64,000 nt of DNA from Planctomycetota bacterium (GTDB lineage Bacteria; Planctomycetota; Planctomycetia; Pirellulales; Lacipirellulaceae): contig JABDGM010000002.1 of assembly GCA_013286045.1 (NCBI GenBank), positions 31,654 to 95,653 of the forward strand, in the 5' to 3' direction. The translations under genes and the position numbers were made by a program. Of this stretch, positions 26,248-34,645 are shown piece after piece (positions within the stretch are counted from its first letter, which is position 1; every line of letters begins with the position of its first letter). Under the pieces are notes generated by a model. The model had not been told where the DNA came from, ran no database searches, and saw only the letters and a program-made list of their open reading frames with translations.

Positions 26248-26914
26248 TTGCTAACTTCTGCCTCCTATCGTTTGTCATGTTGTTTACTGTTTCACCCAAG
26301 AGTTCTTTGAAAAGTGCATCCATATCTGCCGCAGCTTGCGCCCCTTTTCGTCCGAAGCGGCTTACGACAGTGCCTTGTTGCGCAACATCCCGGTACGCTT
26401 GGAGGTCTCGAATGACACTCGACGCGACCTTAAGTCCGAGTCCCGGTGCCCCAACTTTTAGCTCCTGACTTATCGTGTCACGAGTCCTCATTTTGTTGAG
26501 TACCAGGATTCCATCTGGTCTTCCGCCATTGATCTTTTGAGCATACCGAAGAACGGCAGTCGCACCCTCAACCGAACGAACATCGAGAATTGAGGGCGAA
26601 ATCGGGAAAATTGCGAGGTGGGCCAAAATGAGCAAGGTGCGGCTTAGGTCCTCAAGGCCACCCGGAGCGTCCGCCACGACGAAATCGTGGCTCTGAATCA
26701 ATTCTTGGGCGGCAGAAAGGCAATTTTCAGGGGTGTCAGCGACCCGAACGGTGATTTGAGGTTCTACCTCGGCGATCCATTGCGAACTCGAACGCTGTTT
26801 GTCGGTATCGAGTAACGCCGTTGGAAACCCGCAATCGTAGAGCGACACGGCGATGTGAACGGCGATAGTGCTTTTGCCGACTCCCCCCTTCGAATTTGCG
26901 GTCACGATCAACAT
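26240..26914 (-). CDS. parA: ParA-family plasmid partition ATPase
   Basis: This is a short ParA (224 residues) that positions plasmid copies along the nucleoid using ATP. It begins with the deviant Walker A motif of the family (ANSKGGVGKSTIAVHIA), has the A' motif LLDTDKQRSSSQW and the Walker B-like FVVADAPGG. There is no N-terminal HTH, so this is the type Ib/small ParA class, which relies on the small DNA-binding partner encoded next. It lies upstream of the iterons and RepA gene, together forming a replicon. Confidence 0.9.
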   Translation of the reverse strand: MLIVTANSKGGVGKSTIAVHIAVSLYDCGFPTALLDTDKQRSSSQWIAEVEPQITVRVADTPENCLSAAQELIQSHDFVVADAPGGLEDLSRTLLILAHLAIFPISPSILDVRSVEGATAVLRYAQKINGGRPDGILVLNKMRTRDTISQELKVGAPGLGLKVASSVIRDLQAYRDVAQQGTVVSRFGRKGAQAAADMDALFKELLGETVNNMTNDRRQKLANG

Positions 26915-26943
26915 ACGCGGAAGCTAGCGCGAATGCTGGCTTT

Positions 26944-27104
26944 CTGACAAGCATGTTTTTTTACTGTGCAGCAGGATTGCTGACTGGCTTACTTTCTTAC
27001 TTGCTGCCTTTCTGGTTTGTCTGTCAGTAAGCAGGACGGTTTGCCGGTCGGATGCGCAGCAAACTTGCCGCGTCGTCGGCATGAAAGCTGGTTTGCTGAC
27101 AAGC
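26944..27104. promoter_or_regulatory. Candidate partition/operator region with short repeats
   Basis: This AT/GT-biased stretch upstream of parA contains three copies of CTGAC(AA/TG)GC (26944, 26980, 27096), a related CTGTCAGTAAGCAG, and several GGTTTG words. Position and repetition fit an operator or centromere bound by the ParA partner. This is inference; no binding consensus is known to me for this system. Confidence 0.4.
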
Positions 27105-27156
27105 TTGCTTGCTTGTTTCCATTCCGGCCAAAGCTGAACGTGTAGGTGGAGCCCTT

Positions 27157-27451
27157 AGAGGGAACGAGAACAGACAACTGATGAAGCGGTACGGTGAAAC
27201 GAAGCAGGAAAGAAGGCGTGCCACTATACACCTACAGTGAAACGAGACAGAGGTAACTGCACCATGGCGATTGTGCTCAAGACGCGAGACGGAAAAGGTT
27301 ACGGTGAAACGAGACAGATGGGACAGGTGAAACGAGACAGGGATGGCCCCTTGCTTAGAGGGAACTGAGACAGCGAGGTACTGTGAAATGAAGCAGGATG
27401 AGCGGGGAAATGAGGCAGCGAAGTAAAGGTCTCTACGGTGAAATGAGACAG
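27157..27451 (+). repeat. Iteron array, probable plasmid replication origin
   Basis: Eight direct copies of a 17-base iteron (consensus ACGGTGAAAYGAGACAG) start at 27191, 27234, 27301, 27324, 27357, 27380, 27401 and 27435. A degenerate ninth starts at 27157. All point toward the initiator gene. Spacing is irregular at first (43 and 67 bases), then roughly 21-34, close to whole helical turns in the promoter-proximal half. Iterons just upstream of a Rep gene are the binding sites by which the initiator starts and limits replication, so this is probably oriV. Confidence 0.88.
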
Positions 27452-27568
27452 AGAAATCGCGCGTAAGGCCTCGATAGAAAAAGGCTTTTCGGAGTGCAAC
27501 TCTTGTGTAATAACTTTAAAGAACTTGCAACAACAGAGAGCGTGTTGGTGCATTTTTCTAAAAAAGTA

Positions 27569-29008
27569 ATGAGCGAAGAATTAGCAACAGAACTCCCCCC
27601 AGTTAAGCACAGTACGCCACAGCCTTTCAACTTTGACGATGGTCGAGATGAACTGAACTTGGCAGAGTTTCCGCTAGCAGCAATTGCTGATCGCGTTCCC
27701 GACAATCAAAAAACACTTGTGTTCGAAGATCATATTTTCGACTCTGGCAAATCGGAAATGATAAAGCGTCGACTGACGATCTCAGCCTCCGACAAATTTG
27801 GATTGCCGACCTCCCTTGATGACGAGGTGATCTTAGGGCTGATTCAACTCACGAAGCAGTATCGTTTTACTGAGCGTAAAGTGAACTTCAGTCGCTACCA
27901 ACTGATTCAAGTACTGGGGTGGCGACACGAAGGGCATAGTTATGAGCGGCTCGAAAAATCACTGAAGCGCTGGTTGGGGGTGACACTCTATTACGACAAG
28001 GCGTGGTGGGACAAAGACGAGCAAAGTTGGGTCGACGAAAACTTTCACATACTGGAGCAAGTGACTCTCTATGATCAAGAGCGGCGACTGAAGCGATTGC
28101 GAAGCAGCAATTCCGAACCACCATTGTCTTCGTTCACTTGGAACGAAGTCGTGTTTCGCAGCTTCAAGTCTGGGTACCTGAAAGCAATCGATCTCGGCGT
28201 CTATCGACAGCTTAAGCACGCGGCTGCTAAGCGCATGTACCGATTTCTGGACAAACGGTTTTACCATACTCCGCGCTGGGAATTTGATCTCACGGAATTT
28301 GCATGTGAGCATATTGGACTCAGTCGTAACTACGATGTTGGTCAACTCAAAAGACGACTGAAAGCTGCGATTGCCGAACTGGAGTCGGTCGGTTTCTTGG
28401 AAGCTCTTTCTCCTGCGCAGCGGTACGTGAGAATTTGTCGCGGTCAGTGGAAAATTGTTTTTGTTAAAAAAGCAGTTCCACAAATCGAGCAGCCGAGCCG
28501 AGAGGCCGCTTCACTCATCAATCAACTCATTGACCGCGGCGTTACGCCGTCGGTGGCAACTGAACTCGTACGTGACTATCCGCAAGAGTTAATCGCAATG
28601 CAAATGGAAGTGCTCGATCGTTTGCGACAAGCGAAGGAGCGAGAACCGATGCGAAACCCAGCCGGGTACCTGGTCGAGTCGATTCGAAAAGGTTACGTTC
28701 CATCCAATAAGTTACGTCCGAAGAAAGTTGCTGCGACGCCCGCTGCGGAAGCGAAGATCGACACTCCGCCAAAGAAAACTCCAGTCGAACAACAGATAGA
28801 TGCTTACCTGTCGTCACTCAGCAAAGAGGAAATTGATGCGCTTGAGCAGACTGCGCTTGAAAGTGCCGAAGCTACGCTCTCGGAAGGCTATCATCGCTCG
28901 AAGCGAGCGGGCGGGCCTGCCTTCGCAATGTATCGGCGGATGATTCTGGAACGGGAGATTTCACGAAGGCTTTCTTCGGAAACCATTCTCAAAACGTGCG
29001 CAGCTTAG
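27569..29008 (+). CDS. repA: Replication initiator protein A (RepA/RPA family)
   Basis: This matches the plasmid replication initiator A family (PF10134 type). Recognisable parts are the N-terminal FPLAAIADRVPDNQKTLVFE, two winged-helix regions (TERKVNFSRYQLIQVLGW and KHAAAKRMYRFLDKRFYH), and the central SSFTWNEVVFRSFKSGYLK. The C-terminal ~150 residues are a charged linker and helical tail. I start at ATG 27569; a GTG at 27494 is in frame but would begin only 43 bases after the last iteron. The protein should bind the iterons just upstream, and probably represses its own promoter there. Confidence 0.9.
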   Translation: MSEELATELPPVKHSTPQPFNFDDGRDELNLAEFPLAAIADRVPDNQKTLVFEDHIFDSGKSEMIKRRLTISASDKFGLPTSLDDEVILGLIQLTKQYRFTERKVNFSRYQLIQVLGWRHEGHSYERLEKSLKRWLGVTLYYDKAWWDKDEQSWVDENFHILEQVTLYDQERRLKRLRSSNSEPPLSSFTWNEVVFRSFKSGYLKAIDLGVYRQLKHAAAKRMYRFLDKRFYHTPRWEFDLTEFACEHIGLSRNYDVGQLKRRLKAAIAELESVGFLEALSPAQRYVRICRGQWKIVFVKKAVPQIEQPSREAASLINQLIDRGVTPSVATELVRDYPQELIAMQMEVLDRLRQAKEREPMRNPAGYLVESIRKGYVPSNKLRPKKVAATPAAEAKIDTPPKKTPVEQQIDAYLSSLSKEEIDALEQTALESAEATLSEGYHRSKRAGGPAFAMYRRMILEREISRRLSSETILKTCAA

Positions 29009-29013
29009 AGTGA

Positions 29014-29643
29014 CTAGAAGGTCACGGACTCTGGACGCTCAGGCGTTCTTAATTCGTTAAGAACATCTATTACGGAGGAACGAATAAATGAAGACGGACG
29101 AAGCTCTGGTAAGGGCACATTTCTAGCCGCGTCTAAATCGACATCGCTTTGCGTCATTAGACCGCCAAATCGCAAAGTCAGTCCCAAGAAATCGTGGTAG
29201 CATAGTCTTTCAGTGCAGTCGTCTTCCAAAGAAGATACGAGGCCTTTTGCCAGATCGTTACACTCGCGTGAAAAGTCAGCGAAGTTTTGTACGTAGCGCA
29301 TCCGCAAGCCGCCGCCGACTTTGCCGCCAAAGCCGCTGGATATTTCGGGAATCGATAGGGCTGAGGCATCGCGAATGTCTAGGATTTCTTGAAGCGTGTA
29401 ATCGCAGCGCCGGATACACTTAGCAAAGTTGACAGGTGCTTCGACATGGCCACTGGAATACAAATGCCGATTCTGGCCTAGAACGTGGATCGCATTTAGC
29501 ATATTTGCAGCCGTGAGGTTTTGAGAGAACAGCGATATCGCGTCGTCGATTTCTTGAACTCGTCCGTTAATATAGGGTGTTACTGGCCCTGTTGTTGGTT
29601 CGGGATTGTTCCAAGGCTGGATTCTCTCACTTATCTGCTGCAT
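29014..29643 (-). CDS. Hypothetical protein, convergent with repA
   Basis: A 209-residue soluble protein of unknown family, predicted mostly helical, with a glycine-rich turn (SSGFGGKVGGGLRMRY). It ends 6 bases from the repA stop on the other strand. Coding appearance is good: no membrane segment and balanced composition. No catalytic motif is visible. It could be an element-specific accessory gene. Confidence 0.6.
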   Translation of the reverse strand: MQQISERIQPWNNPEPTTGPVTPYINGRVQEIDDAISLFSQNLTAANMLNAIHVLGQNRHLYSSGHVEAPVNFAKCIRRCDYTLQEILDIRDASALSIPEISSGFGGKVGGGLRMRYVQNFADFSRECNDLAKGLVSSLEDDCTERLCYHDFLGLTLRFGGLMTQSDVDLDAARNVPLPELRPSSFIRSSVIDVLNELRTPERPESVTF

Positions 29644-29832
29644 AGACCTCCTGAAGCATCTTCAATCGCGCTCTTCGCAAGATATCACGATTCAATGCGG
29701 CTAAGCAAATTGGTCAGCCGACCGTATGGAATTAAGTGAGCGCCGCCGTTTTCTCGATTCGGTCGCAAAGCCCCGATCCCTGCTCGCTACAATGTCGTTT
29801 AGTTAGCATCCGCCACTTCGGGGCAGCATTAC

Positions 29833-30843
29833 ATGCACACGCAATCGAAGCCACCACTCGGTTCCTTAGACGTGCCGGGCAACTGGATTTGGGATAGTTC
29901 CGTCGTCGAGCACAACGGCGTTCTCTATCGATATGCGTTAAGCGCTAGTAAGAAATGGTCTCGCGATGAGCGGCACGATCATGCGGAATTGCGATTGGCA
30001 ACTTTAGGCGCGCGCGATGCTACTTGGCAGGACAAGGGGATCGTGATAGAGGCCGAACAAGACGCCGAGTGGCCCAACCTTGTGATCTGGACCAGTAACG
30101 CAATCGTTCGACTTACGGAAGATGGAGCTTTCGAATTCGTTTTGGCGATAACCGGACGTAATATCGACGATGGATACCTACAAAGAATCGGAATCGCTAA
30201 ATCAATGAACGGTGTGAAGTTTACGCCACCCAAAATGGTGCTTGCACCGGAGGGCCCGAACGTCGCTGAACGGGGCTACGATGTGACCGACCTCAATCCG
30301 TCCAAAGAAGTCATCATGGCGTGGCGAGATCCGTATCTGTTTCTTGATCCTAACGACGAACGGTGGCATCTCTTCTTTGCTGCGAAACCGCTGAATCCGA
30401 ATCCGCTCGGACCGGTCGGAACTGTCGGCCATGCCGTAGCCAGTGACTCGACGCTCGAAGTTTGGGAACTTTTACAGCCGTTGGACCTGCCGCAACATTA
30501 TCACCAACTTGAAGTTCCCTCGGTTATCTATAGGGGCGGAGAATACTTCCTGTTTGTCTCCACACAGAATAATCCGTTGATGAAAACAAACTTCGATAAA
30601 GAGGCTGCGTTTCGCGCTTATCGAGCGGACTCGATCACTGGAAAATGGAAGTCGATTTACGAAGGCTCGGACCTTGTTCACAACCACAAAATCTATGCTC
30701 CCACTATCTTTCAACGAGAAGATGGGAGTTTTTGGGCGGTAGCATTTTACTCCGAAGACACTCCTTGGCACATCATCGGTACGCCGATAGTGCCACTTCA
30801 GTGGCACGATAACTCTCCTAGGTTGCAATTCGTGGTCGAATAG
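29833..30843 (+). CDS. Five-bladed beta-propeller glycosidase-like protein (GH32/43/68 type)
   Basis: Motifs recall the clan of inverting/retaining propeller glycosidases and fructosyltransferases: a WDSSVV start (candidate nucleophile Asp near residue 17), an AWRDPYLF motif (candidate transition-state Asp), and HQLEVPSVI (candidate acid/base Glu). Together these resemble the D, RDP and E triad of GH32/GH68/GH43. No signal peptide is seen, so it may be cytoplasmic. Substrate unknown; closest in style to levansucrase/fructosidase-like proteins. The neighbours do not form a sugar pathway. Confidence 0.6.
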   Translation: MHTQSKPPLGSLDVPGNWIWDSSVVEHNGVLYRYALSASKKWSRDERHDHAELRLATLGARDATWQDKGIVIEAEQDAEWPNLVIWTSNAIVRLTEDGAFEFVLAITGRNIDDGYLQRIGIAKSMNGVKFTPPKMVLAPEGPNVAERGYDVTDLNPSKEVIMAWRDPYLFLDPNDERWHLFFAAKPLNPNPLGPVGTVGHAVASDSTLEVWELLQPLDLPQHYHQLEVPSVIYRGGEYFLFVSTQNNPLMKTNFDKEAAFRAYRADSITGKWKSIYEGSDLVHNHKIYAPTIFQREDGSFWAVAFYSEDTPWHIIGTPIVPLQWHDNSPRLQFVVE

Positions 30844-31137
30844 TTGTGATTCAACCAGGTCTCAAGCGGCGCCGTTTGCTTAGCGCGAAACGGCCGTGCT
30901 ATAAGGATGTTTAGAGAGACACAGGATAGGTCTTTTGACTGTCGATGATCGTAAAACGCTTTGACAAGTTCCGTCCGTTTGGGAGTGCTCGCCCACGTAG
31001 CTTGGCCGCCAGCCACGCGAAAGGGGACGGGGTTTACCGCCCGTCATGAGTGCTTGCCACGTAGAGCCGGATGCGCCTTACAGGTGCTTGTCCGTGCTCG
31101 AAGGAGGCTGTTCAGAGTAATCCTGCAAGTCACCGAG

Positions 31138-32424
31138 CTGCCTTTGTATGGCAGATCGAGTAACGCAGAGTAATCCTGAGCTTCTATCCTATAGAGATAC
31201 TTTTCATTTTTTCTCGCCCGAATGGGGGCGATGCGGAAATAGTCACTCATAAGTTCTTGAGTGACCCGTCAGTTTTCAAAGTTGGTGATGTTGCGGCAAT
31301 CGTCGCAGCGTAATCCACACACGGGGTTCGCTTCCTGTTTTCAAGGGGCGTTCAACGAGGTCCGGCGTGGGGAACCACGAGCCTAGCGATAGGCCGTGCC
31401 GGGGAGTGACATCCTCGGGTACCGAAGTAAGTCTTCGGACGCGAATAGCTCAACCACGAAAGGCCCGTAAGGGCTTGCCGGTAAGCTTTGAGAGGGTCGA
31501 TGCCGAGATTTGTCCAAGTGCGGCAATAGCCGAACTGGACTGGGGACAAGCAACCGTTTCTCCGTAACCCGATCTTCTGGATTCGTAGGGAGAAATCAAA
31601 GCCCGTTGGCCTTATCGGTCAATTGGCTTTGTAAAGTAGGACGGCCTGACCGCCGCACCTAGAGATGTGTTTGCCACGCAGTGAAAACTGCTCACCCACG
31701 GAACTCTCACAGCAAAGAAACTGACTAACGCAGGAACCACTTACGAAGCCGGTTGGTAACCGGTGCGCGGCCAAGTCGGCCACGTGCTTAAAACTCGTAA
31801 GTGGGGGAGTGGGCTGCAAGTAGATAGCTGGCAGCGTGCGAGGCGGAAGCCTCGCGTGCTGTCGGACGATGGTCTTTGCGAAGGCAAAGACGCGAAGCCG
31901 ATGCACGAAGCATCGAGCTTGCGCCGGGCAAGGCAGTCCGGACTCGTTGGCAGTTCTGGGTGGCACCAGAGCGAAGTTTGCCACGACGAAAGCAGCGACT
32001 GGCCTATTGGCCAAACGGACGGACAATGCCTGGGGGCTGCCGGGATTTGTATTCCCGGCAGTCCGCTGCGGCATTTCCTTGGTTGGAAGCAATGTGAGTC
32101 AAACGAGTTCTCTTCGGGAGAAGAGAAGTCCTTTGACAGCGAATCGAGGGTGAACAGTCGACGTGTATTCATTTCACGGAGACGTTCATCCCGAGGTTTT
32201 CGGTACGACGGTGGCATGCAATTGAGTGCGGGGCTGCTGTGAATTCAGCAGCCAGCAGCCGCGCCGCTGCCGCCGTCGATTCCGAAAGGCTTTTGATTGC
32301 AAGGTTCAGAAGGATTTTCGAGAGGTTCTCGAAAGCCTAGCTGCATTCCTCTGGGGACGCGGCAAAGGCTGGGAAGGATTTCTTTTTCAGGGCGAACAAA
32401 GGATTTTATGTTCGCCCTTCTTTG
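31138..32424 (+). ncRNA. Giant structured non-coding RNA (novel or unassigned class)
   Basis: Over about 1.3 kb no credible gene exists, but perfect hairpins are packed closely. Examples: a stem CGTGG(GGAA)CCACG at 31366; GCCTA(GCGA)TAGGC at 31381; CCGAAG/CTTCGG at 31422; GCCC(GTAA)GGGC at 31463; TTTCTCC/GGAGAAA at 31557; a ten-pair stem CCACTTACGA (31737) with TCGTAAGTGG (31795) enclosing two smaller hairpins; GCGAGGC(GGAA)GCCTCGC at 31838; GTCTTTGC/GCAAAGAC at 31872; CGATGC/GCATCG at 31899; CTGCCGGGA/TCCCGGCAG at 32037. Four GNRA-type loops read correctly only on the plus strand, fixing the direction. An intrinsic terminator closes the 3' end. The 5' end is uncertain and could lie anywhere from about 30,960 to 31,320. 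Confidence 0.75.
32389..32424 (+). terminator. Intrinsic terminator of the structured RNA
   Basis: A perfect nine-pair stem, AGGGCGAAC with GTTCGCCCT, has a 12-base loop and is followed by TCTTT. It lies between the last RNA hairpins and the ribosome-binding site of the next gene, so it probably defines the RNA 3' end and may partly shield the downstream gene. Confidence 0.75.
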
Positions 32425-32468
32425 TGACCGCTTGCACGATGCGAGTGGTCTCCAAGGAGGGCATCTGC

Positions 32469-33155
32469 ATGGAATATAAATATGAAGTGACAAATCTTGT
32501 GGGATACTTGCAGCGAGTGGCGACGCATCTTTTGCCGAAGGGATATTACTTCTTTGTGCAGGGCATTGTGCCGGAAGGGAAAGAGCCGAGCGCACTCGAT
32601 GAAAAACTACTTGCAAAATACGAAGTCGTGAAGACCGAAGGGGCTCGCCGTTGGCGGAAACAACAGGGACTTGGAAACGTCCAGTATGTTCGCTTCGGGA
32701 AGTCTTGGATATTGATGGCAACGCATGGCGATCATCCCATCCGAGAAGGCGAGGGGACGAACCTTAAGGATGTGCGAAGAGTGCCGATTCGGATCGGCGA
32801 GTACTCGGTGTACGTGAAACGGGGAAACTTTCTCAAGAAACAATCACCCGATAAGTCGGCCAAGCCCGATGGGAAGTGGCGAGTCAGAGTGTTAATTGCC
32901 CGCGAGCCATACCGGGAACTGTGTGCGTACTTCCTGTCGATTGCGTGTCGCCGTCGAGCGGAGACCCTCAGCGACGAGCTGTTCGCCTTGCCGTATGTTC
33001 CGTACGCTCCGGTGCGAAAACAGCTCCTAAAGCTTTTTCGGCTCATAAACGCGAAGCGGCAAGCGGCTGGATTCGTCAAGGTCCCAGCAACGTGCCTTCG
33101 TTTCAAGCGTGAGATTGTACGGGCGTTTGATGTGAGCTACGACCGGGCGGCCTAA
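32469..33155 (+). CDS. Basic protein of unknown function downstream of the structured RNA
   Basis: A 228-residue protein starting at ATG 32469 behind a strong AAGGAGGGC site. It is rich in Lys/Arg and aromatic residues, as in YLQRVATHLLPKGYYFFVQG, TEGARRWRKQQGLGNVQYVR and the C-terminal YRELCAYFLSIACRRRAE...KQLLKLFRLINAKRQ. No domain is recognised. Charge and position 45 bases after the RNA terminator make an RNA- or DNA-binding role plausible. A longer frame back to 32226 exists, but it runs through the RNA hairpins and the terminator and is not coding. Confidence 0.7.
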   Translation: MEYKYEVTNLVGYLQRVATHLLPKGYYFFVQGIVPEGKEPSALDEKLLAKYEVVKTEGARRWRKQQGLGNVQYVRFGKSWILMATHGDHPIREGEGTNLKDVRRVPIRIGEYSVYVKRGNFLKKQSPDKSAKPDGKWRVRVLIAREPYRELCAYFLSIACRRRAETLSDELFALPYVPYAPVRKQLLKLFRLINAKRQAAGFVKVPATCLRFKREIVRAFDVSYDRAA

Positions 33156-33346
33156 AACAAGTCGACAGACTCTCCGCAGCCCGGACAGGATCTTTGACGG
33201 AGCTGGGCGAGGTATTCACGGCGATACTCGGCCTGCTTAACCGGATCCGTGAGTTGAGCTATATCGCCTTGGGCTAGGGGTTGCTCGTGTTGTTTATTCG
33301 CCGCATCACAAGACTGGTTTTTGGCATCCACTTCATCCTTCATCAT
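33152..33346 (-). CDS. Small protein with CPGCGE zinc-knuckle tail
   Basis: A 64-residue polar protein whose C-terminus LRQRSCPGCGESVDLF closely resembles the tail of the small protein at 39835-40080 (SRQSCPTCGET). One cysteine pair may bind zinc as a dimer. It starts with a 4-base overlap (ATGA) with the preceding gene, so the two are co-translated. Function unknown; probably element-encoded. Confidence 0.6.
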   Translation of the reverse strand: MMKDEVDAKNQSCDAANKQHEQPLAQGDIAQLTDPVKQAEYRREYLAQLRQRSCPGCGESVDLF

Positions 33347-33645
33347 GCGGCCAGCGTCTCCCGCGCGTTTGTGTTTTGTTCATGTTCGGAGATCCACTGG
33401 CTTGCCTGCTGAATTACCTGCACGAGGTCTTGCTGATTCATGGCAAAGAAATTTTTTGAGTTGCCGGTACTCCCGCTCGATAGACTCTGCCATGAGCGAG
33501 TCAGTGAAAAATCGAAATACACGTAGCCAGCGGGAGATTGCCTCCGCCAGATCGATGCTGCGACCGCACCTCCACGAATCGTATGGACCGGCGTTTCAGT
33601 TGGGGCTGGTTTCTTCTTTTTGGATTCTTGTTTGTCGTTCATCAT
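33343..33645 (-). CDS. Small nucleic-acid-binding-like plasmid protein
   Basis: A 100-residue protein with a Lys-rich start (KQESKKKKPAPTE) and a beta-rich core: TIRGGAVAASIWRRQSPAGY, FDFSLTRSWQ, then a helix LVQVIQQASQWISEHE. This layout recurs in small plasmid and mobile-element proteins and recalls PC4/ssDNA-binding-like folds. A distant paralogue lies at 43761-44048. I use ATG 33645, behind AAGGAAG. It overlaps the next gene by 4 bases. Confidence 0.65.
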   Translation of the reverse strand: MMNDKQESKKKKPAPTETPVHTIRGGAVAASIWRRQSPAGYVYFDFSLTRSWQSLSSGSTGNSKNFFAMNQQDLVQVIQQASQWISEHEQNTNARETLAA

Positions 33646-33729
33646 TTGGTTCTTCCTTGAAAAGGTTTTCTCTCGCGATCGTGCCACAAACTTGGTAGCT
33701 AGTCACCTCTAATCAGCTTGAGAGATGGC

Positions 33730-34356
33730 TCATGCGGCAACATTGATTACCGGCAGATTTTGTTGTCTAAGAGCTCGATACAATTGAACGGTAGCCGCGA
33801 CATCGGCAAGTGCCTCATGGGCTGCCGCTGCATGGAACGGTATGCCGAAATGGGCGCATAACGTCGCTAACTGAAGATTTGCCGGTGGCTTCGCGCCGGA
33901 GAGAGCAAAATGCCAAAGCGCTAGCTGCAAGGTGCAGAGGACGAGTCGACGCGCGGGCAAGTAGGCATCAAGCTTTTCATACCACGTCGATAGAAACGGC
34001 GAGTCAAACGTCGCATTGTGAGCCACGAGTTGGGCCACTTTGTATGCCGCTCCTTGACTCGAAAGAGCGGGTACCGTCGCATGGCGTCGTAGAAAGTCTG
34101 CGAACTCGCGTGCCAATTCTTCCGGCTCGCGAGCTTCTTTGGCCCAAACGCCCGGATGGTAGTGATTCTTTCGCAGACTGTGGGAGTTGGCGCGGCGTTG
34201 GTCGAATCGAACCTTTGCTTCAAAGGCCTCCAGCACTTCCAAACGCGAATCGACTGCGACAGCAGCAAGTTGAATGATCGGATGCCGCTTTGGATCTGGG
34301 CCTCCAGTTTCAAGGTCGAAGAATACGAATCGCTGTTCCATAACAGATTCTGCCAT
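33730..34356 (-). CDS. DnaQ-like 3'-5' exonuclease (DEDDh family)
   Basis: This is a proofreading-type exonuclease of the polymerase III epsilon family. The first site is FVFFDLETGGPDPKRHPI (Asp, Glu), the second QLVAHNATFDSPFLSTW (Asp), and the third HEALADVAATVQLY (His and Asp), giving the DEDDh set. At 208 residues it has no polymerase or helicase domain, so it would act as a stand-alone exonuclease on DNA or RNA ends. It is divergent from the diguanylate cyclase gene. Start could also be at the internal Met six residues later. Confidence 0.88.
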   Translation of the reverse strand: MAESVMEQRFVFFDLETGGPDPKRHPIIQLAAVAVDSRLEVLEAFEAKVRFDQRRANSHSLRKNHYHPGVWAKEAREPEELAREFADFLRRHATVPALSSQGAAYKVAQLVAHNATFDSPFLSTWYEKLDAYLPARRLVLCTLQLALWHFALSGAKPPANLQLATLCAHFGIPFHAAAAHEALADVAATVQLYRALRQQNLPVINVAA

Positions 34357-34645
34357 GGACGGCGGAGTTACTCAAATCGAAGCCCCATTGCCGTCGGTCA
34401 CCCCACGCGAATCGTTCGCAGCGCCAATATCTTTACAGGGAGGTAGACACAAATCATTTTCGCTTACTGCTAGGATTCTGAAGCGTATGGCCGTTTCGAT
34501 GCGACTGCCGTTACAACCGTTTCAAACCGTATTTCAAATGTCCACAACCCGCCTGCATGTTTGCCCAAACGCGTCATCTGTGCAACGGAGTGGAATATGC
34601 TTTAGCACCAACCTGGTTCGATTTCGACCAACCATTGTTAGTGCA

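Noticed and set aside
27157..27451. CRISPR array
   Set aside because: Repeats are only 17 bases, variable, and separated by short irregular gaps in front of a Rep gene; they are iterons.
31619..32242. Several long overlapping frames on both strands within the 31.6-32.2 kb region
   Set aside because: They run through perfect hairpins, share no domain, and are open in many frames at once, as expected for a GC-rich structured RNA with few stops.
31138..32424. RNase P RNA, tmRNA or group II intron as identity of the structured RNA
   Set aside because: I see no GAGGAAAGTCC/ACAGAA signatures, no tRNA-like ends or tag frame, and no GTGYG start with domain V; a reverse transcriptase gene is not adjacent to it.
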